Shown: in pieces, positions 8,364 to 17,159 of the stretch | Layout: the number at the start of each line of letters is the position of its first letter | How positions within the stretch are numbered: position 1 is the stretch's first letter | Source of the DNA: Caenimonas soli | GTDB lineage: Bacteria; Pseudomonadota; Gammaproteobacteria; Burkholderiales; Burkholderiaceae_C | DNA length: 64,000 nucleotides | Direction: 5' to 3' | Assembly: GCF_013155545.1 (NCBI RefSeq) | Contig: NZ_JABJVV010000010.1 | Coordinates: 62,001 to 126,000 of the forward strand | Program-made: the position numbers and the translations under genes | The notes under the pieces: generated by a model | What the model saw: only the letters and a program-made list of their open reading frames with translations | Database searches by the model: none | What the model was told of the DNA's origin: nothing

Positions 8364-9550
8364 CACAGCAAGCTCCTCTTTCGTCCGAAGCTTTTCCCGT
8401 CCCGGCCGCGGCCGACAGCACCGGCTTGTACATCTACATCGCCTGTCCCTGGACACCGGTCGGGGGCGGCATGTTCAAGGTGGCCGATTACCTGATCCAG
8501 TCGCAGGCAGCGCAGACCCCGCCGCATGCCGCGCAATTGCGCCCGCTGGACTCGCGCGGCGCGGCCAGTCCGGCGTTCTCGCTGTGGGTGCTGCTGACGG
8601 CCCTGGTGAAGATCATCCGCGGGCACCTGTCGGGCCGGCTCGCCGGCGTGCACGTCAACCTGGCCGCGCGCATGAGCCTGTTCCGCAAGGGCGCGATCGT
8701 CGCCGTGTGCCGCGCGCTCGGCGTCCCCGTGGTGCTTCACCTGCACGCCGACATGCAGAGTTTCTATGCCGCCCTCCCCGCCGTCCTGCAGCGCATGACG
8801 CGGTCGGTATTCGCCATGGCCACCACGGTGGTGGTGATCGGGCCAGTGGCCCGGCATTTCGTGATCCAGGCACTTCGCGTTCCCGCCCAGCGCGTGGCCA
8901 TCGTGATCAACGGGGTCCCGGAGGCCATCGAGCCGCGGCGCACGCCCCAGCCCGGCGGTTCCCAGCGCGTGCTGTTCCTGGGCAACCTTTCCGATCTCAA
9001 GGGCGTGTCCATCCTGCTGCAGGCCCTGAGCAAGCCGGGATTCGATCGCGGCCGCCTGCAGGTGGTCATCGCCGGTGGCGGCGACGTGGCGGGATATCAG
9101 GCCAAGGCCAGGGCGCTTGGCATCGACGAATTCGTGAAGTTCGAAGGCTGGTGCGACCAGCAGAAGACGGCGCGCCTGCTGGCGGCTTCCGATGTGCTGG
9201 TGCTCCCCTCGCTCGATGAGGTCCTGCCGCTGGTCATCCTCGAAGCGCTGGCCAACGGCGTGGCTGTCGTTTGCACACCGGTCGGCGAAATTCCCTCGCT
9301 GCTGACCGACGGCATCGATGCCCGCTTCGTGACGCCGGGCGACGTCGACGACCTCGCGGCCGTGCTGCAGGACGTGCTGAAGGAGCCTGCGCAGCTGGAG
9401 GCGATGGGCCGCAACGGCCGGGCGCTGTACGAACAGCAGTTCTCGCTATCCCGGTTCTTCTCGAGCGTCGCTCGCATCCACCAGCGTGCCTTCGGCGTCG
9501 CCGCGCAGCCTCGGGATTGCGGCGCAGCGGCCGAGGAGCACGCTCTTTGA
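8360..9550 (+). CDS. Family 4 (GT-B) glycosyltransferase
   Basis: The ATG at 8360 overlaps the previous stop, giving 396 aa. The N-terminal Rossmann half begins YIYIACPWTPVGGGMFKV. The C-terminal half has VLFLGNLSDLKG, a nucleotide-sugar region around VVIAGGGDVAGY, and the GT4 signature LPSLDEVLPLVILEALANGVAVV with Glu residues spaced as in the EX7E motif. It is a retaining glycosyltransferase acting on the growing EPS oligosaccharide. Only the region after 8360 is coding, since the upstream extension overlaps the previous gene. Confidence 0.88.
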   Translation: MTQQAPLSSEAFPVPAAADSTGLYIYIACPWTPVGGGMFKVADYLIQSQAAQTPPHAAQLRPLDSRGAASPAFSLWVLLTALVKIIRGHLSGRLAGVHVNLAARMSLFRKGAIVAVCRALGVPVVLHLHADMQSFYAALPAVLQRMTRSVFAMATTVVVIGPVARHFVIQALRVPAQRVAIVINGVPEAIEPRRTPQPGGSQRVLFLGNLSDLKGVSILLQALSKPGFDRGRLQVVIAGGGDVAGYQAKARALGIDEFVKFEGWCDQQKTARLLAASDVLVLPSLDEVLPLVILEALANGVAVVCTPVGEIPSLLTDGIDARFVTPGDVDDLAAVLQDVLKEPAQLEAMGRNGRALYEQQFSLSRFFSSVARIHQRAFGVAAQPRDCGAAAEEHAL

Positions 9551-11211
9551 TCGTCGACGCCAACACAGTCGAATCCGGTTCCCGCCTGGCGGCCGACGTC
9601 TGCATCGTGGGTGGAGGGGCCGCCGGCATATCGCTGGCGCTGTCCCTCTCGGGCCAGGGTTTGACGGTGCTCCTGCTGGAGTCGGGCCGGACCACCCCCC
9701 ACGAGGCGACCCAGGCCCTTTATGAGGGCGAAGTCAGCGACGAGCGCCTGCACAGCCCGCCGGACAAATATCGCCAGCGCCGCATGGGTGGCTCCACCAC
9801 CATCTGGGGAGGCCGCTGCATGCCGCTGGACCCCATCGATTTCGAGACACGCAGCCAGGTGCCGCACAGCGGCTGGCCCATCTCCTTCGACGACCTGCTG
9901 CCCTTTTATCCGCAGGCCAATGCCCTGGCCGAAGCCGGCCGTTTCAGCTATGACGCCGAAGAAGCGCTCGGGCCCGCGGCGCAGCCGATGATCCGCGGCT
10001 TCGACAGCCCCATCGTGCGGACCAACGGGCTGGAACGCTTCTCCTGTCCGACCGACTTCGGCACGCGCTACGCGCGGCGCCTGCAGGTCGCATCGGACGT
10101 GAAGGTGCTGCTCGGCGCGAACTGCACCGCGGTGCGGCTGGAAGCGGACGGGCAAGACGTGCGTGAACTCGAGGTCGCGACCCTCGCCGGCAAGCGCTTC
10201 TGCGTGGCGCCCCGGGCGACCGTGCTCGCCGCGGGCGGGCTGGAGACCGCCCGGTTGCTGCTGGCGTCGCGTGATGTCGCGCCGGCGGGCGTAGGCAACG
10301 AACACGACGTCGTCGGCCGCTACTACATGTGCCATGTGGCCGGCAATGTCGGCACCCTGGTGCTCAATGGCCGGCCGAACGATGTGCGCCATGGTTATGA
10401 GGTCACCCCCGAAGGCGTGTATTGCCGCCGGCGGTTCGCGGTTGCCGCGAGCGAGCAGCGCCGGCACGGGCTGGCCAATGCCGTGGCGCGGCTGCACTTC
10501 CCGCGCATCACCGACCCATGCCATCGCAACGGCGTGCTGTCGGGGCTGTTCCTGGCACGCGGGCTGATCAGCTACGAATACGGCAAGCGGCTCAACGACG
10601 GCACCCGGATGACGCCGGGCCTGTATGCGCGCCATCTGTTCAACGTGGTGGCCGACCCGATCGATACCACGGCGTTCCTGGCGCACTGGGTCACCCGCAG
10701 GACGCTGGCGCAGCGCAAGTTTCCTTCGGTGATCCTGCGCAACCGAACCAACCGCTTCAGCCTGGAAATGCACGGCGAGCAAGCGCCGCGGGCGGACAGC
10801 CGAATCACGCTGGTTGAGAAGACCGACGCCTTGGGAATGCCGCAACTGCGCGTCGACTGGCGCTACAGCAGCGGCGACATCGAATCGGTGGGGCGCACGC
10901 TGGATTTGATCGCGCAGGAGCTGGAACGCAGTGGCGCCGGGCGGCTGGACTATCGCCGCGAAACGCTCGAGGAGGACCTGATGCGCTTCGGCGCGTACGG
11001 CGGCCATCACATCGGCACGGCGCGCATGGGCAGCGACGTTCGCACCAGCGTGGTCGATTCCGATTGCCGGGTCCACTCGGTCCGCAACCTGTTCGTGGCG
11101 GGCAGCGCCGTATTCCCGACTTCGGGCCAGGCGAACCCGACTCTGACGCTGGTTGCGCTGTCGCTGCGGCTGGGCAAGCATCTTTCCCAGCGGCTGGAGC
11201 TGACCTCATGA
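9547..11211 (+). CDS. GMC-family FAD-dependent oxidoreductase in the EPS operon
   Basis: Starts at a TTG (9547) that overlaps the preceding TGA (TTGA coupling), giving 554 aa. Residues about 17-45 carry the FAD-binding DVCIVGGGAAGISLALSLS motif. A GGSTTIWGGRC segment and C-terminal GGHHIGTARMG and ANPTLT motifs match glucose-methanol-choline oxidoreductases. It probably oxidises an alcohol or sugar hydroxyl, perhaps to a keto or carboxyl sugar, on a precursor or the polymer. No export signal is seen, so it likely acts in the cytoplasm. The following sugar epimerase may use or make the same intermediate. Confidence 0.85.
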   Translation: MIVDANTVESGSRLAADVCIVGGGAAGISLALSLSGQGLTVLLLESGRTTPHEATQALYEGEVSDERLHSPPDKYRQRRMGGSTTIWGGRCMPLDPIDFETRSQVPHSGWPISFDDLLPFYPQANALAEAGRFSYDAEEALGPAAQPMIRGFDSPIVRTNGLERFSCPTDFGTRYARRLQVASDVKVLLGANCTAVRLEADGQDVRELEVATLAGKRFCVAPRATVLAAGGLETARLLLASRDVAPAGVGNEHDVVGRYYMCHVAGNVGTLVLNGRPNDVRHGYEVTPEGVYCRRRFAVAASEQRRHGLANAVARLHFPRITDPCHRNGVLSGLFLARGLISYEYGKRLNDGTRMTPGLYARHLFNVVADPIDTTAFLAHWVTRRTLAQRKFPSVILRNRTNRFSLEMHGEQAPRADSRITLVEKTDALGMPQLRVDWRYSSGDIESVGRTLDLIAQELERSGAGRLDYRRETLEEDLMRFGAYGGHHIGTARMGSDVRTSVVDSDCRVHSVRNLFVAGSAVFPTSGQANPTLTLVALSLRLGKHLSQRLELTS

Positions 11212-12227
11212 GAGTGCTGGTGCTGGGCGGCTCGGGCTATGTCGGCTCACGCCTTTGCGCGATGCTGCGCGACAGCGGTTGGGCCAGTCCCGTCAGCGGC
11301 TCTTCGCGCAGCCGCGCCGCCGGCATCGAGAGCGTGCGCGTGGACACGATGGATGCGGCCGCGCTGGCCCTGGCGCTCGACGGCATGGATGCGGTCGTGA
11401 ACTGCGTCGCCGGCAGCGCTGCCGCCATTTCCCAGGGCGCGCAGGCGCTGGTGCAGGCTTGCATCACGGCGAAGTGCCCGCGCATCGTGCACCTCAGCAG
11501 CATGGCTGTCTATGGAACGCTGGAAGGCGCGGTACGCGAGGAGGCGCCCAGCGATCCATCCCTGGGCTGGTATGCCCGGGCGAAGTGCGAAGCCGAATCG
11601 CACATGGCCGCATTCGCCCGCGCCGGCGGTACGGTGGTGACATTGCGGCCAGGTTGCGTCTGGGGTCCGGGCAGCGAACTGTGGGTCGGCCGCATCGCGA
11701 GGTTCCTGCGCGCCGGCCGCCTGGGCGACCTGGGCGCCGCCGGCGACGGCTGGTCCAACCTGGTCCACGTGGACGACGTCTGCAGCTCGGTATTGGCCGC
11801 CCTGCGCTTGCCCCAGCCGCAAGGCGAGATCCGGACCTACAACCTCGCGGCTCCCGACAGCCCGCGCTGGAACGAATATTTCGTCGACCTGGCCTTGGCC
11901 ATCGGGGCCACGCCCGTGCGCCGGATCGCGCCCCTACAGTTGCGCATCGACGCGCTGCTGGCCGGTCCGCCATTGAAACTTGCGCAGCTCGCCTTGGCGC
12001 GCCTGGGCCTGCCCTCGCGCGCACTTCCCGACGCACTGCCGCCGGGGCTGCTTGGTTTGTGGGAGCGCCATCTCTGGCTGGACTCGACCTCGGCCGAGCG
12101 CGACCTGGACCTGCGCTGGACGCCCTATACCGACGCGCTCGACCAGTGCGCGGCCTGGTATCTCCACCAAGAAGACTACACGGCCAAAACGTCTATAGCT
12201 CTTTTGGGTAGTGACTTTCCCCACTGA
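11208..12227 (+). CDS. NAD-dependent epimerase/dehydratase (extended SDR)
   Basis: The ATG at 11208 overlaps the oxidoreductase stop. The 339-aa protein has the nucleotide-binding VLVLGGSGYVGSRLCAML start, an HLSSMAVYG strand carrying the catalytic Ser, and a WYARAKCEAE segment with the Y-x3-K pair. This fits extended short-chain dehydrogenases that modify nucleotide sugars or sugar-like groups. The specific reaction is unknown. It closes the first block of the plus-strand EPS operon and is followed by a 134-nt gap. Confidence 0.82.
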   Translation: MRVLVLGGSGYVGSRLCAMLRDSGWASPVSGSSRSRAAGIESVRVDTMDAAALALALDGMDAVVNCVAGSAAAISQGAQALVQACITAKCPRIVHLSSMAVYGTLEGAVREEAPSDPSLGWYARAKCEAESHMAAFARAGGTVVTLRPGCVWGPGSELWVGRIARFLRAGRLGDLGAAGDGWSNLVHVDDVCSSVLAALRLPQPQGEIRTYNLAAPDSPRWNEYFVDLALAIGATPVRRIAPLQLRIDALLAGPPLKLAQLALARLGLPSRALPDALPPGLLGLWERHLWLDSTSAERDLDLRWTPYTDALDQCAAWYLHQEDYTAKTSIALLGSDFPH

Positions 12228-12361
12228 AAAACGGCTGGGTTACCCATGATTACAAGCCCGACTGCTAGGATGAAATTCATACGCGATGTGGCGAATGTTT
12301 CGAATGTGCACAGTGCCCCGGCCGCATGTTTTCGAAGGGCAGCCTTTAAGGGAGAGACAAA
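12228..12361 (+). promoter_or_regulatory. Intergenic gap, possible internal promoter
   Basis: This 134-nt gap breaks an otherwise overlapping operon. It contains a 7-bp direct repeat CGAATGT at 12292-12298 and 12301-12307 and a GGGAGAG ribosome-binding site before the next ATG. A separate promoter for the downstream three genes is plausible, but no confident -35/-10 pair was found. Confidence 0.3.
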
Positions 12362-13435
12362 ATGACTCACGAATTCGAGCGACTTGAAATCGCGGTCCTG
12401 ATTCCCTGCTACAACGAGGAAATCGCCGTACCCCGGGTGATCCAGGACTTCCGGCAGGCACTGCCCAGCGCGAAGATCTACGTGTATGACAACGCCTCCA
12501 CCGACCACACGGCCGAGGTGGCGGCCAGGGCGGGCGCCATCGTCGGACACGAACCGTTCCCGGGTAAAGGCAACGTGATGCGGCGGATGTTCAGCGACAT
12601 CGAAGCCGACATCTACGTGCTGGTCGACGGCGACGACACCTACGACGCCGAAGCGGCGCCGAAACTCGTTCGCGCCCTGCTCGACATGCAGCTCGACATG
12701 GTCAATGGCGCCCGCGTGACCTCCATCAAGGAGGCCTACCGGTTCGGCCATCGCCTGGGCAACCAGATGCTCACGGGGCTGGTGCAGTGGATCTTCGGCA
12801 AGCAGTTCGACGACATGCTGTCCGGCTACCGGGTGTTCTCGCGCCGTTTCGTCAAGTCGTTTCCCGCCATCTCGAGCGGCTTCGAGATCGAGACCGAGCT
12901 CACCGTGCACGCGCTCGAGTTGCGCATGAAGACCACCGAGGTGCCCATCCGCTACAAGGACCGGCCCGAAGGTTCCACCTCGAAGCTCAATACCATCCGC
13001 GATGGCCTGCGCATCCTGAAGATGATCGGTGTGCTGGTCAAGGAAGAACGGCCCCTGATGTTCTTCGGCAGCTCTTTCCTGGCGCTGGCGCTGCTGTCGC
13101 TAGGGCTCGCGACGCCGCTGGTCCTCGAATTCCTGCAGACCGGGCTGGTGCCGCGCTTTCCCACGGCCATACTGTCCGCTGCCATCATGCTGCTGGCCTT
13201 CCTGTCCCTGGTCTGCGGCCTGGTCCTGGACACGGTGACGCACTCGAGGCGGGAACTCAAACGCCTGCACTACCTGGAGATTCCCGCGCCCAGGTGGCCC
13301 GCGCCTGCGGTGGCGCCGAACGCCGTGCCCGAGGGCCTGCCGATGCCTTCGACCGGCCGGGTGGCCGCAGGTACGCGCGCAGAGAACGATCCGGGCGACG
13401 CTCGCCTTCCCCCAGGTCCGCTGGCGCTGTCCTGA
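12362..13435 (+). CDS. Family 2 (dolichol-phosphate-mannose-synthase-like) glycosyltransferase
   Basis: A 357-aa protein starting at an ATG with a GGGAGAG SD. It has VLIPCYNEEIAVPRVI, VYDNASTDHT and LVDGDDTYDAE motifs in the DPM1/GtrB arrangement, followed by a GYRVFSRRF-KSFP acceptor segment. Two hydrophobic helices (about 235-300) sit before a Pro/Ala-rich tail. GtrB-like enzymes attach a sugar to undecaprenyl phosphate, and the nearby GtrA-like protein could flip that product. It likely supplies a side-chain sugar for the EPS. Confidence 0.87.
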   Translation: MTHEFERLEIAVLIPCYNEEIAVPRVIQDFRQALPSAKIYVYDNASTDHTAEVAARAGAIVGHEPFPGKGNVMRRMFSDIEADIYVLVDGDDTYDAEAAPKLVRALLDMQLDMVNGARVTSIKEAYRFGHRLGNQMLTGLVQWIFGKQFDDMLSGYRVFSRRFVKSFPAISSGFEIETELTVHALELRMKTTEVPIRYKDRPEGSTSKLNTIRDGLRILKMIGVLVKEERPLMFFGSSFLALALLSLGLATPLVLEFLQTGLVPRFPTAILSAAIMLLAFLSLVCGLVLDTVTHSRRELKRLHYLEIPAPRWPAPAVAPNAVPEGLPMPSTGRVAAGTRAENDPGDARLPPGPLALS

Positions 13436-13450
13436 CACCGGGCGGCACCT

Positions 13451-14944
13451 TTGAACCTGGACATCGACTCGAATCTGCCCTTCACACCGCAGCCGGCTTC
13501 GGGCGAGCCGGTGAAGCGTGGCGTCGCAAGCGCCTGGGCCGGCGTGCATGCGAGCTTTCTTGCGTTGCTGGTCGGCGCGCTGTTCGCGGCCAACGTCGTT
13601 CTCCATTTTCCGGGGACGATGACCAACGATTCGATCAACCAGTACGCCGAAGCGATCAGCGGCCGCTACACCGACTGGCACCCGCCCGTGATGGCCTGGC
13701 TGTGGTCGCTGCTGCGGCTGGTCGGCGATGGCCCCGCGCCCTTCCTGCTGCTTCATCTCGCGCTGTACTGGGCCGGATTCGGCCTGATCGCCGACGGTAC
13801 GCGCCGCGCCGGGTACCCGCGCATGGCGCTGCTGATCGCATTGGCCGGGGCCTTCCCGCCTTTCCTCTACCTCAATGCCAACGTCGTCAAGGACGTCGGC
13901 ATGGTGTCGTTCTGGCTCGCCGCCATCGGGTTGTTGTTCTGGTTCCGCGCTCAGGACCGGCGCATCCCCGTGCTCGTGGGCGTGGCGGTGGCGGCACTGG
14001 TGCTCTACGGCACGCTGGTGCGCAGCAACGCGATTTTTGCACTGGGGCCGTTGCTGATGTATGCATTGGCACCGGCGCGCTGGCTGCGCAGCACGCGGCT
14101 GATGGCAGGCGCGGTGGTGATCGCCGTGTTGGCGGTTCCCGCGGCGCAGCAAGCCAATCGCCTGCTGTTCAATCCCCAAACCAGGGACCCGGTTCATTCG
14201 TTGTTCCTGTTCGACCTGATGGGGATCGCCGCGCACGAAGGCGATCCGAGCCTGGTGGAACCGCGCGCCACGCTCAGCGCGGCTGACCTCAAGGCCTGCT
14301 ACACGCCCTACTGGTGGGATTCCCTGAGCCCCTGGGGCCGCTGCGCATCGCGCGTCCACCGCCCCGACACCGACCACGCCACCGTGGGCGAGGGGCTGGC
14401 CGCGCAGTGGGCCAAGACCATCGTCGCGCACCCCGTGGCCTACGCCGTGCACCGCCTCAAGCACTTCAACTCGGCGGTGCTGTTCGCGGTCCCGCCCAAA
14501 CATATCCGGCTCACGCCCGAATACCGGACCGGCGACCCGGCCTTCCCGCCGATGGAGATAGTGACCGAGCGCGACCTCAAATTCGACCTGCTGCGCAAGA
14601 ACCCGTTCATCTGGCCGGTGACCTGGATGGTCTGGGGCGCTGTCCTGCTGGCCTTTCTCGCCCGCCGGCCGGCCACCCACCCGGTGCTGCTCGCCCGCGT
14701 GCTGGTCGTCTCCGCCCTGGGCTACTCGCTGGCCTACCTCGTCGTGGGGGTGGCGACCGACATGCGCTATCACTACTGGACACTCATCGCCATGCTGGTG
14801 GCCACGTTGCTGGCCATGCCGCAACTCGTCCAGGGCTTGCGTGAACGCTCGGTGCCGCTGCTGGCCGGACTCGCCGCGGTCGGGCTGGTGGTTGCGATCG
14901 GCGTCGCCACCCGGCTGCTCGACTTCCAGGGCTTCGCCGTATGA
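13451..14944 (+). CDS. Multi-spanning GT-C-like membrane protein
   Basis: A 497-aa protein with about 10-11 membrane helices and a large periplasmic loop (about residues 225-360). An early periplasmic segment with TMTNDSINQYAEA and a following DWHPPVMAW resembles the first acidic loop of GT-C glycosyltransferases that use lipid-linked sugars. The TTG at 13451 is the longest start; the SD is weak and an internal start is possible. Between a GtrB-like transferase and a GtrA-like flippase, it would be the periplasmic side-chain transferase (GtrC role). That role is inferred from position. Confidence 0.7.
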   Translation: MNLDIDSNLPFTPQPASGEPVKRGVASAWAGVHASFLALLVGALFAANVVLHFPGTMTNDSINQYAEAISGRYTDWHPPVMAWLWSLLRLVGDGPAPFLLLHLALYWAGFGLIADGTRRAGYPRMALLIALAGAFPPFLYLNANVVKDVGMVSFWLAAIGLLFWFRAQDRRIPVLVGVAVAALVLYGTLVRSNAIFALGPLLMYALAPARWLRSTRLMAGAVVIAVLAVPAAQQANRLLFNPQTRDPVHSLFLFDLMGIAAHEGDPSLVEPRATLSAADLKACYTPYWWDSLSPWGRCASRVHRPDTDHATVGEGLAAQWAKTIVAHPVAYAVHRLKHFNSAVLFAVPPKHIRLTPEYRTGDPAFPPMEIVTERDLKFDLLRKNPFIWPVTWMVWGAVLLAFLARRPATHPVLLARVLVVSALGYSLAYLVVGVATDMRYHYWTLIAMLVATLLAMPQLVQGLRERSVPLLAGLAAVGLVVAIGVATRLLDFQGFAV

Positions 14945-15348
14945 GTGCCCAATTGCCCATGCCCGGGTCCTCGCGCTTCCTGCGCTTCGTGCTAGTGGGC
15001 GCGGTCGGCTTCGTGGTGGACGCCGGCGTCCTGCAGGGACTGATAAGTGTCGCCGGCTGGGGGCCGGTCGGGGCGCGAGCGGTGGCCCTGCCTTTGGCGA
15101 TCTTCGCCACCTGGCTGCTCAATCGCACCATCACCTTTCCCGAGTCGCACGGCGGGCCGCCTCTGGCCAGCCTGATGCGCTATGCAGCGGTGAGCGCTGT
15201 CGGCGCCAGCGCGAATTTCATCATCTACAGCCTGCTGGTGTTTGCCTCGCAAGCGATGGCCGCGCTGCCCATATTGCCGCTTGCGATCGCCTCCGTCATT
15301 GCCCTGGTCGTCAACTACCTGGGCAGCAAGCATTTCGCGTTTCGTTGA
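14941..15348 (+). CDS. GtrA-family small membrane protein
   Basis: A 135-aa protein with four hydrophobic helices, beginning with a basic FLRFVLVGAVGFVVDAG segment and containing a WLLNRTITF motif, both typical of the GtrA family. GtrA proteins are thought to flip undecaprenyl-phosphate-linked glucose or similar sugars. Its start overlaps the preceding stop by 4 nt. It ends 3 nt from the convergent galE stop, marking the end of the plus-strand EPS block. Confidence 0.88.
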   Translation: MSAQLPMPGSSRFLRFVLVGAVGFVVDAGVLQGLISVAGWGPVGARAVALPLAIFATWLLNRTITFPESHGGPPLASLMRYAAVSAVGASANFIIYSLLVFASQAMAALPILPLAIASVIALVVNYLGSKHFAFR

Positions 15349-15351
15349 CCG

Positions 15352-16371
15352 CTACGAGCCGCGGTAGCCGTTGGGGTTGCGGCTCTGCCAGCGCCAGGCA
15401 TCCGCGCACATTTCATCCAGCGTGCGCGTGGCTTGCCATCCCAACAGCTCCCGCGCCAGCCGAGCGTCGGCATAGACTTTGGCGACGTCGCCCGCGCGCC
15501 GCGGCGCCAATTGATAAGGCACGGCCTTGCCGCTCGCGGCCTCGAACGCGCGCACCACGTCAAGGACGCTGTAGCCCTGCCCGGTGCCCAGGTTCACGCT
15601 CAAGCTGCGGCCCTGCTCCATCAGCGCCTTGAGCGCGGCGACGTGCCCTTCCGCCAGGTCGCACACGTGGATGTAGTCGCGCACGCCCGTGCCATCCGGC
15701 GTTGGATAGTCGCTGCCGAATACCTGGAGGTAGGGCCGCTGGCCCAAGGCCACCTGCGTGATGTAGGGCATCAGGTTGTTGGGAATGCCGGCGGGGTCTT
15801 CACCGATGAGGCCGCTGGGATGGGCGCCCACGGGGTTGAAGTAGCGCAGCACCGCCACCTTCCATTGCGGCTGCGCCACCCGCTGGGCGGCGAGCATGTC
15901 TTCGATGACCAGCTTGGTGTGGCCATACGGGTTGGTATGGCTGCGCGGTGCGTCCTCCGCGATGGGCACATGGTCCGGGTCGCCGTACACCGTCGCGCTG
16001 CTGGAGAACACCAGCGTCTCGCAGCCCACGTTCTCCATGGCCTGCATCAGGCTCACCGCGCCGCCCAGGTTGTTGCGGTAGTACTTCAGCGGCTTCGCGA
16101 CGCTTTCCCCGACGGCCTTGTCGCCGGCGAAATGAACGACGCCCGCAATCCGGTGACGGCGCAACACCTCCTCGACCCACGGCGTGTCGAGCACGTCCCC
16201 TTGCTCGCACAAGGCCGGCCGGCCGGTGATTGCCTGGAGCCGTTCGAGCACGGCGGGCTGGCTGTTGGCGAAATTGTCCAGGATGACCGGCGTGTAGCCG
16301 GCCTCGAACAGGGAGACGTATGTGTGGCTGCCAATGTAGCCGGCACCGCCTGTGAGAAGTATTTGGGTCAT
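15352..16371 (-). CDS. galE: UDP-glucose 4-epimerase
   Basis: A 339-aa extended SDR starting at MTQILLTGGAGYIGSHTYV. It has the G-x-x-G-x-x-G motif, an FSSSATVYG catalytic Ser strand and NPYGHTK with the Y-x3-K pair, then RYFNPVGAHPSG, all matching bacterial GalE. It interconverts UDP-glucose and UDP-galactose (and possibly the N-acetyl forms) for EPS synthesis. The ATG at 16371 overlaps the stop of the upstream WecG-type gene by 4 nt, so it is the last gene of the minus-strand EPS operon. Confidence 0.93.
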   Translation of the reverse strand: MTQILLTGGAGYIGSHTYVSLFEAGYTPVILDNFANSQPAVLERLQAITGRPALCEQGDVLDTPWVEEVLRRHRIAGVVHFAGDKAVGESVAKPLKYYRNNLGGAVSLMQAMENVGCETLVFSSSATVYGDPDHVPIAEDAPRSHTNPYGHTKLVIEDMLAAQRVAQPQWKVAVLRYFNPVGAHPSGLIGEDPAGIPNNLMPYITQVALGQRPYLQVFGSDYPTPDGTGVRDYIHVCDLAEGHVAALKALMEQGRSLSVNLGTGQGYSVLDVVRAFEAASGKAVPYQLAPRRAGDVAKVYADARLARELLGWQATRTLDEMCADAWRWQSRNPNGYRGS

Positions 16372-17159
16372 CTTGAGTTGTGGCCTTGCGGCTTCGGCGC
16401 GAAGGTTGCGGCCGCCAGGCTCAGCGCGCGGGCGATGAACAGCGGGTTGCCGACCACATAGCGCCTGAACAGCCGCCGGGGTTCCAGCCCCAGCCTGAAC
16501 AGCCACTCAAGCCCGGCGCGCCGCATCCATCCCGGGGCGCGGGGGGCCTTGCCCCCCAGAAAATCGATGATCGCGCCGCCGCAAATGATCAGGCAGGAGA
16601 ATCCGAGTGCCGCCCTCAGCACGCCAGCGACCTCCTCCTGCCTGGGCATGCCCATGCCCAGCACGATCAGGCTGGGCCTGTGCGCGGCGGCCAGCCGAAC
16701 ATAGGACGCCGTGTCCAGAAAGCCGTTCGCGGTGATGCAGGCGCTGCCCGGCGCCAGCTTGGAAGCCACCACCTGTTGCGCCTGGCCCAGGTAGGGTTCC
16801 TGCGTGCCGAACAACGCAATCGGCCGGCCCGCGTATCTACGCAGGATCTTGGGTATGAGGTCGGTTCCGTTGAGATTGAGGCCAGGTGACTGGTTGAGAA
16901 GCGCCAGCAGGATCTGCATGCCGATGCCATCGCGCAGCACCAGGTCCGCGGACATGAGGGCATCGAAAAACTTGGGGGAGGTTGCCGCCGAATTCATGGC
17001 ATGCGAATTCACGAAGGCGAGTACCAGCGGCTCGGCAGGCTGGGCCAGTGACTCGAGCAACTGCTCTTCGCCGCTGGCCGAGTGCACGCGTACCACGGCC
17101 CTCACCAGTTCGTGCCAGCGCATCTGCCATTCGGCGGCACCGGCCCCCCATGTGGTCAT
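16368..17159 (-). CDS. WecG/TagA/CpsF-family glycosyltransferase
   Basis: A 263-aa protein with the family signatures: NSHAMN, a DG-I-G-M segment with NLNGTDLIP (about residues 96-104), a GMGMPRQEE motif (about 174-182) and an FLGGKAPRAPGWMRRAGLEWLFRL C-terminal part. These enzymes add N-acetylmannosaminuronic acid or N-acetylmannosamine to lipid-linked intermediates. It overlaps both epsG upstream and galE downstream by 4 nt and likely adds an early sugar of the EPS repeat. Confidence 0.9.
   Translation of the reverse strand: MTTWGAGAAEWQMRWHELVRAVVRVHSASGEEQLLESLAQPAEPLVLAFVNSHAMNSAATSPKFFDALMSADLVLRDGIGMQILLALLNQSPGLNLNGTDLIPKILRRYAGRPIALFGTQEPYLGQAQQVVASKLAPGSACITANGFLDTASYVRLAAAHRPSLIVLGMGMPRQEEVAGVLRAALGFSCLIICGGAIIDFLGGKAPRAPGWMRRAGLEWLFRLGLEPRRLFRRYVVGNPLFIARALSLAAATFAPKPQGHNSR

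Noticed and set aside
9097..11181. 694-codon minus-strand frame opposite the GT4 and GMC genes
   Set aside because: Spans two well-supported genes on the other strand and has no domain signature.
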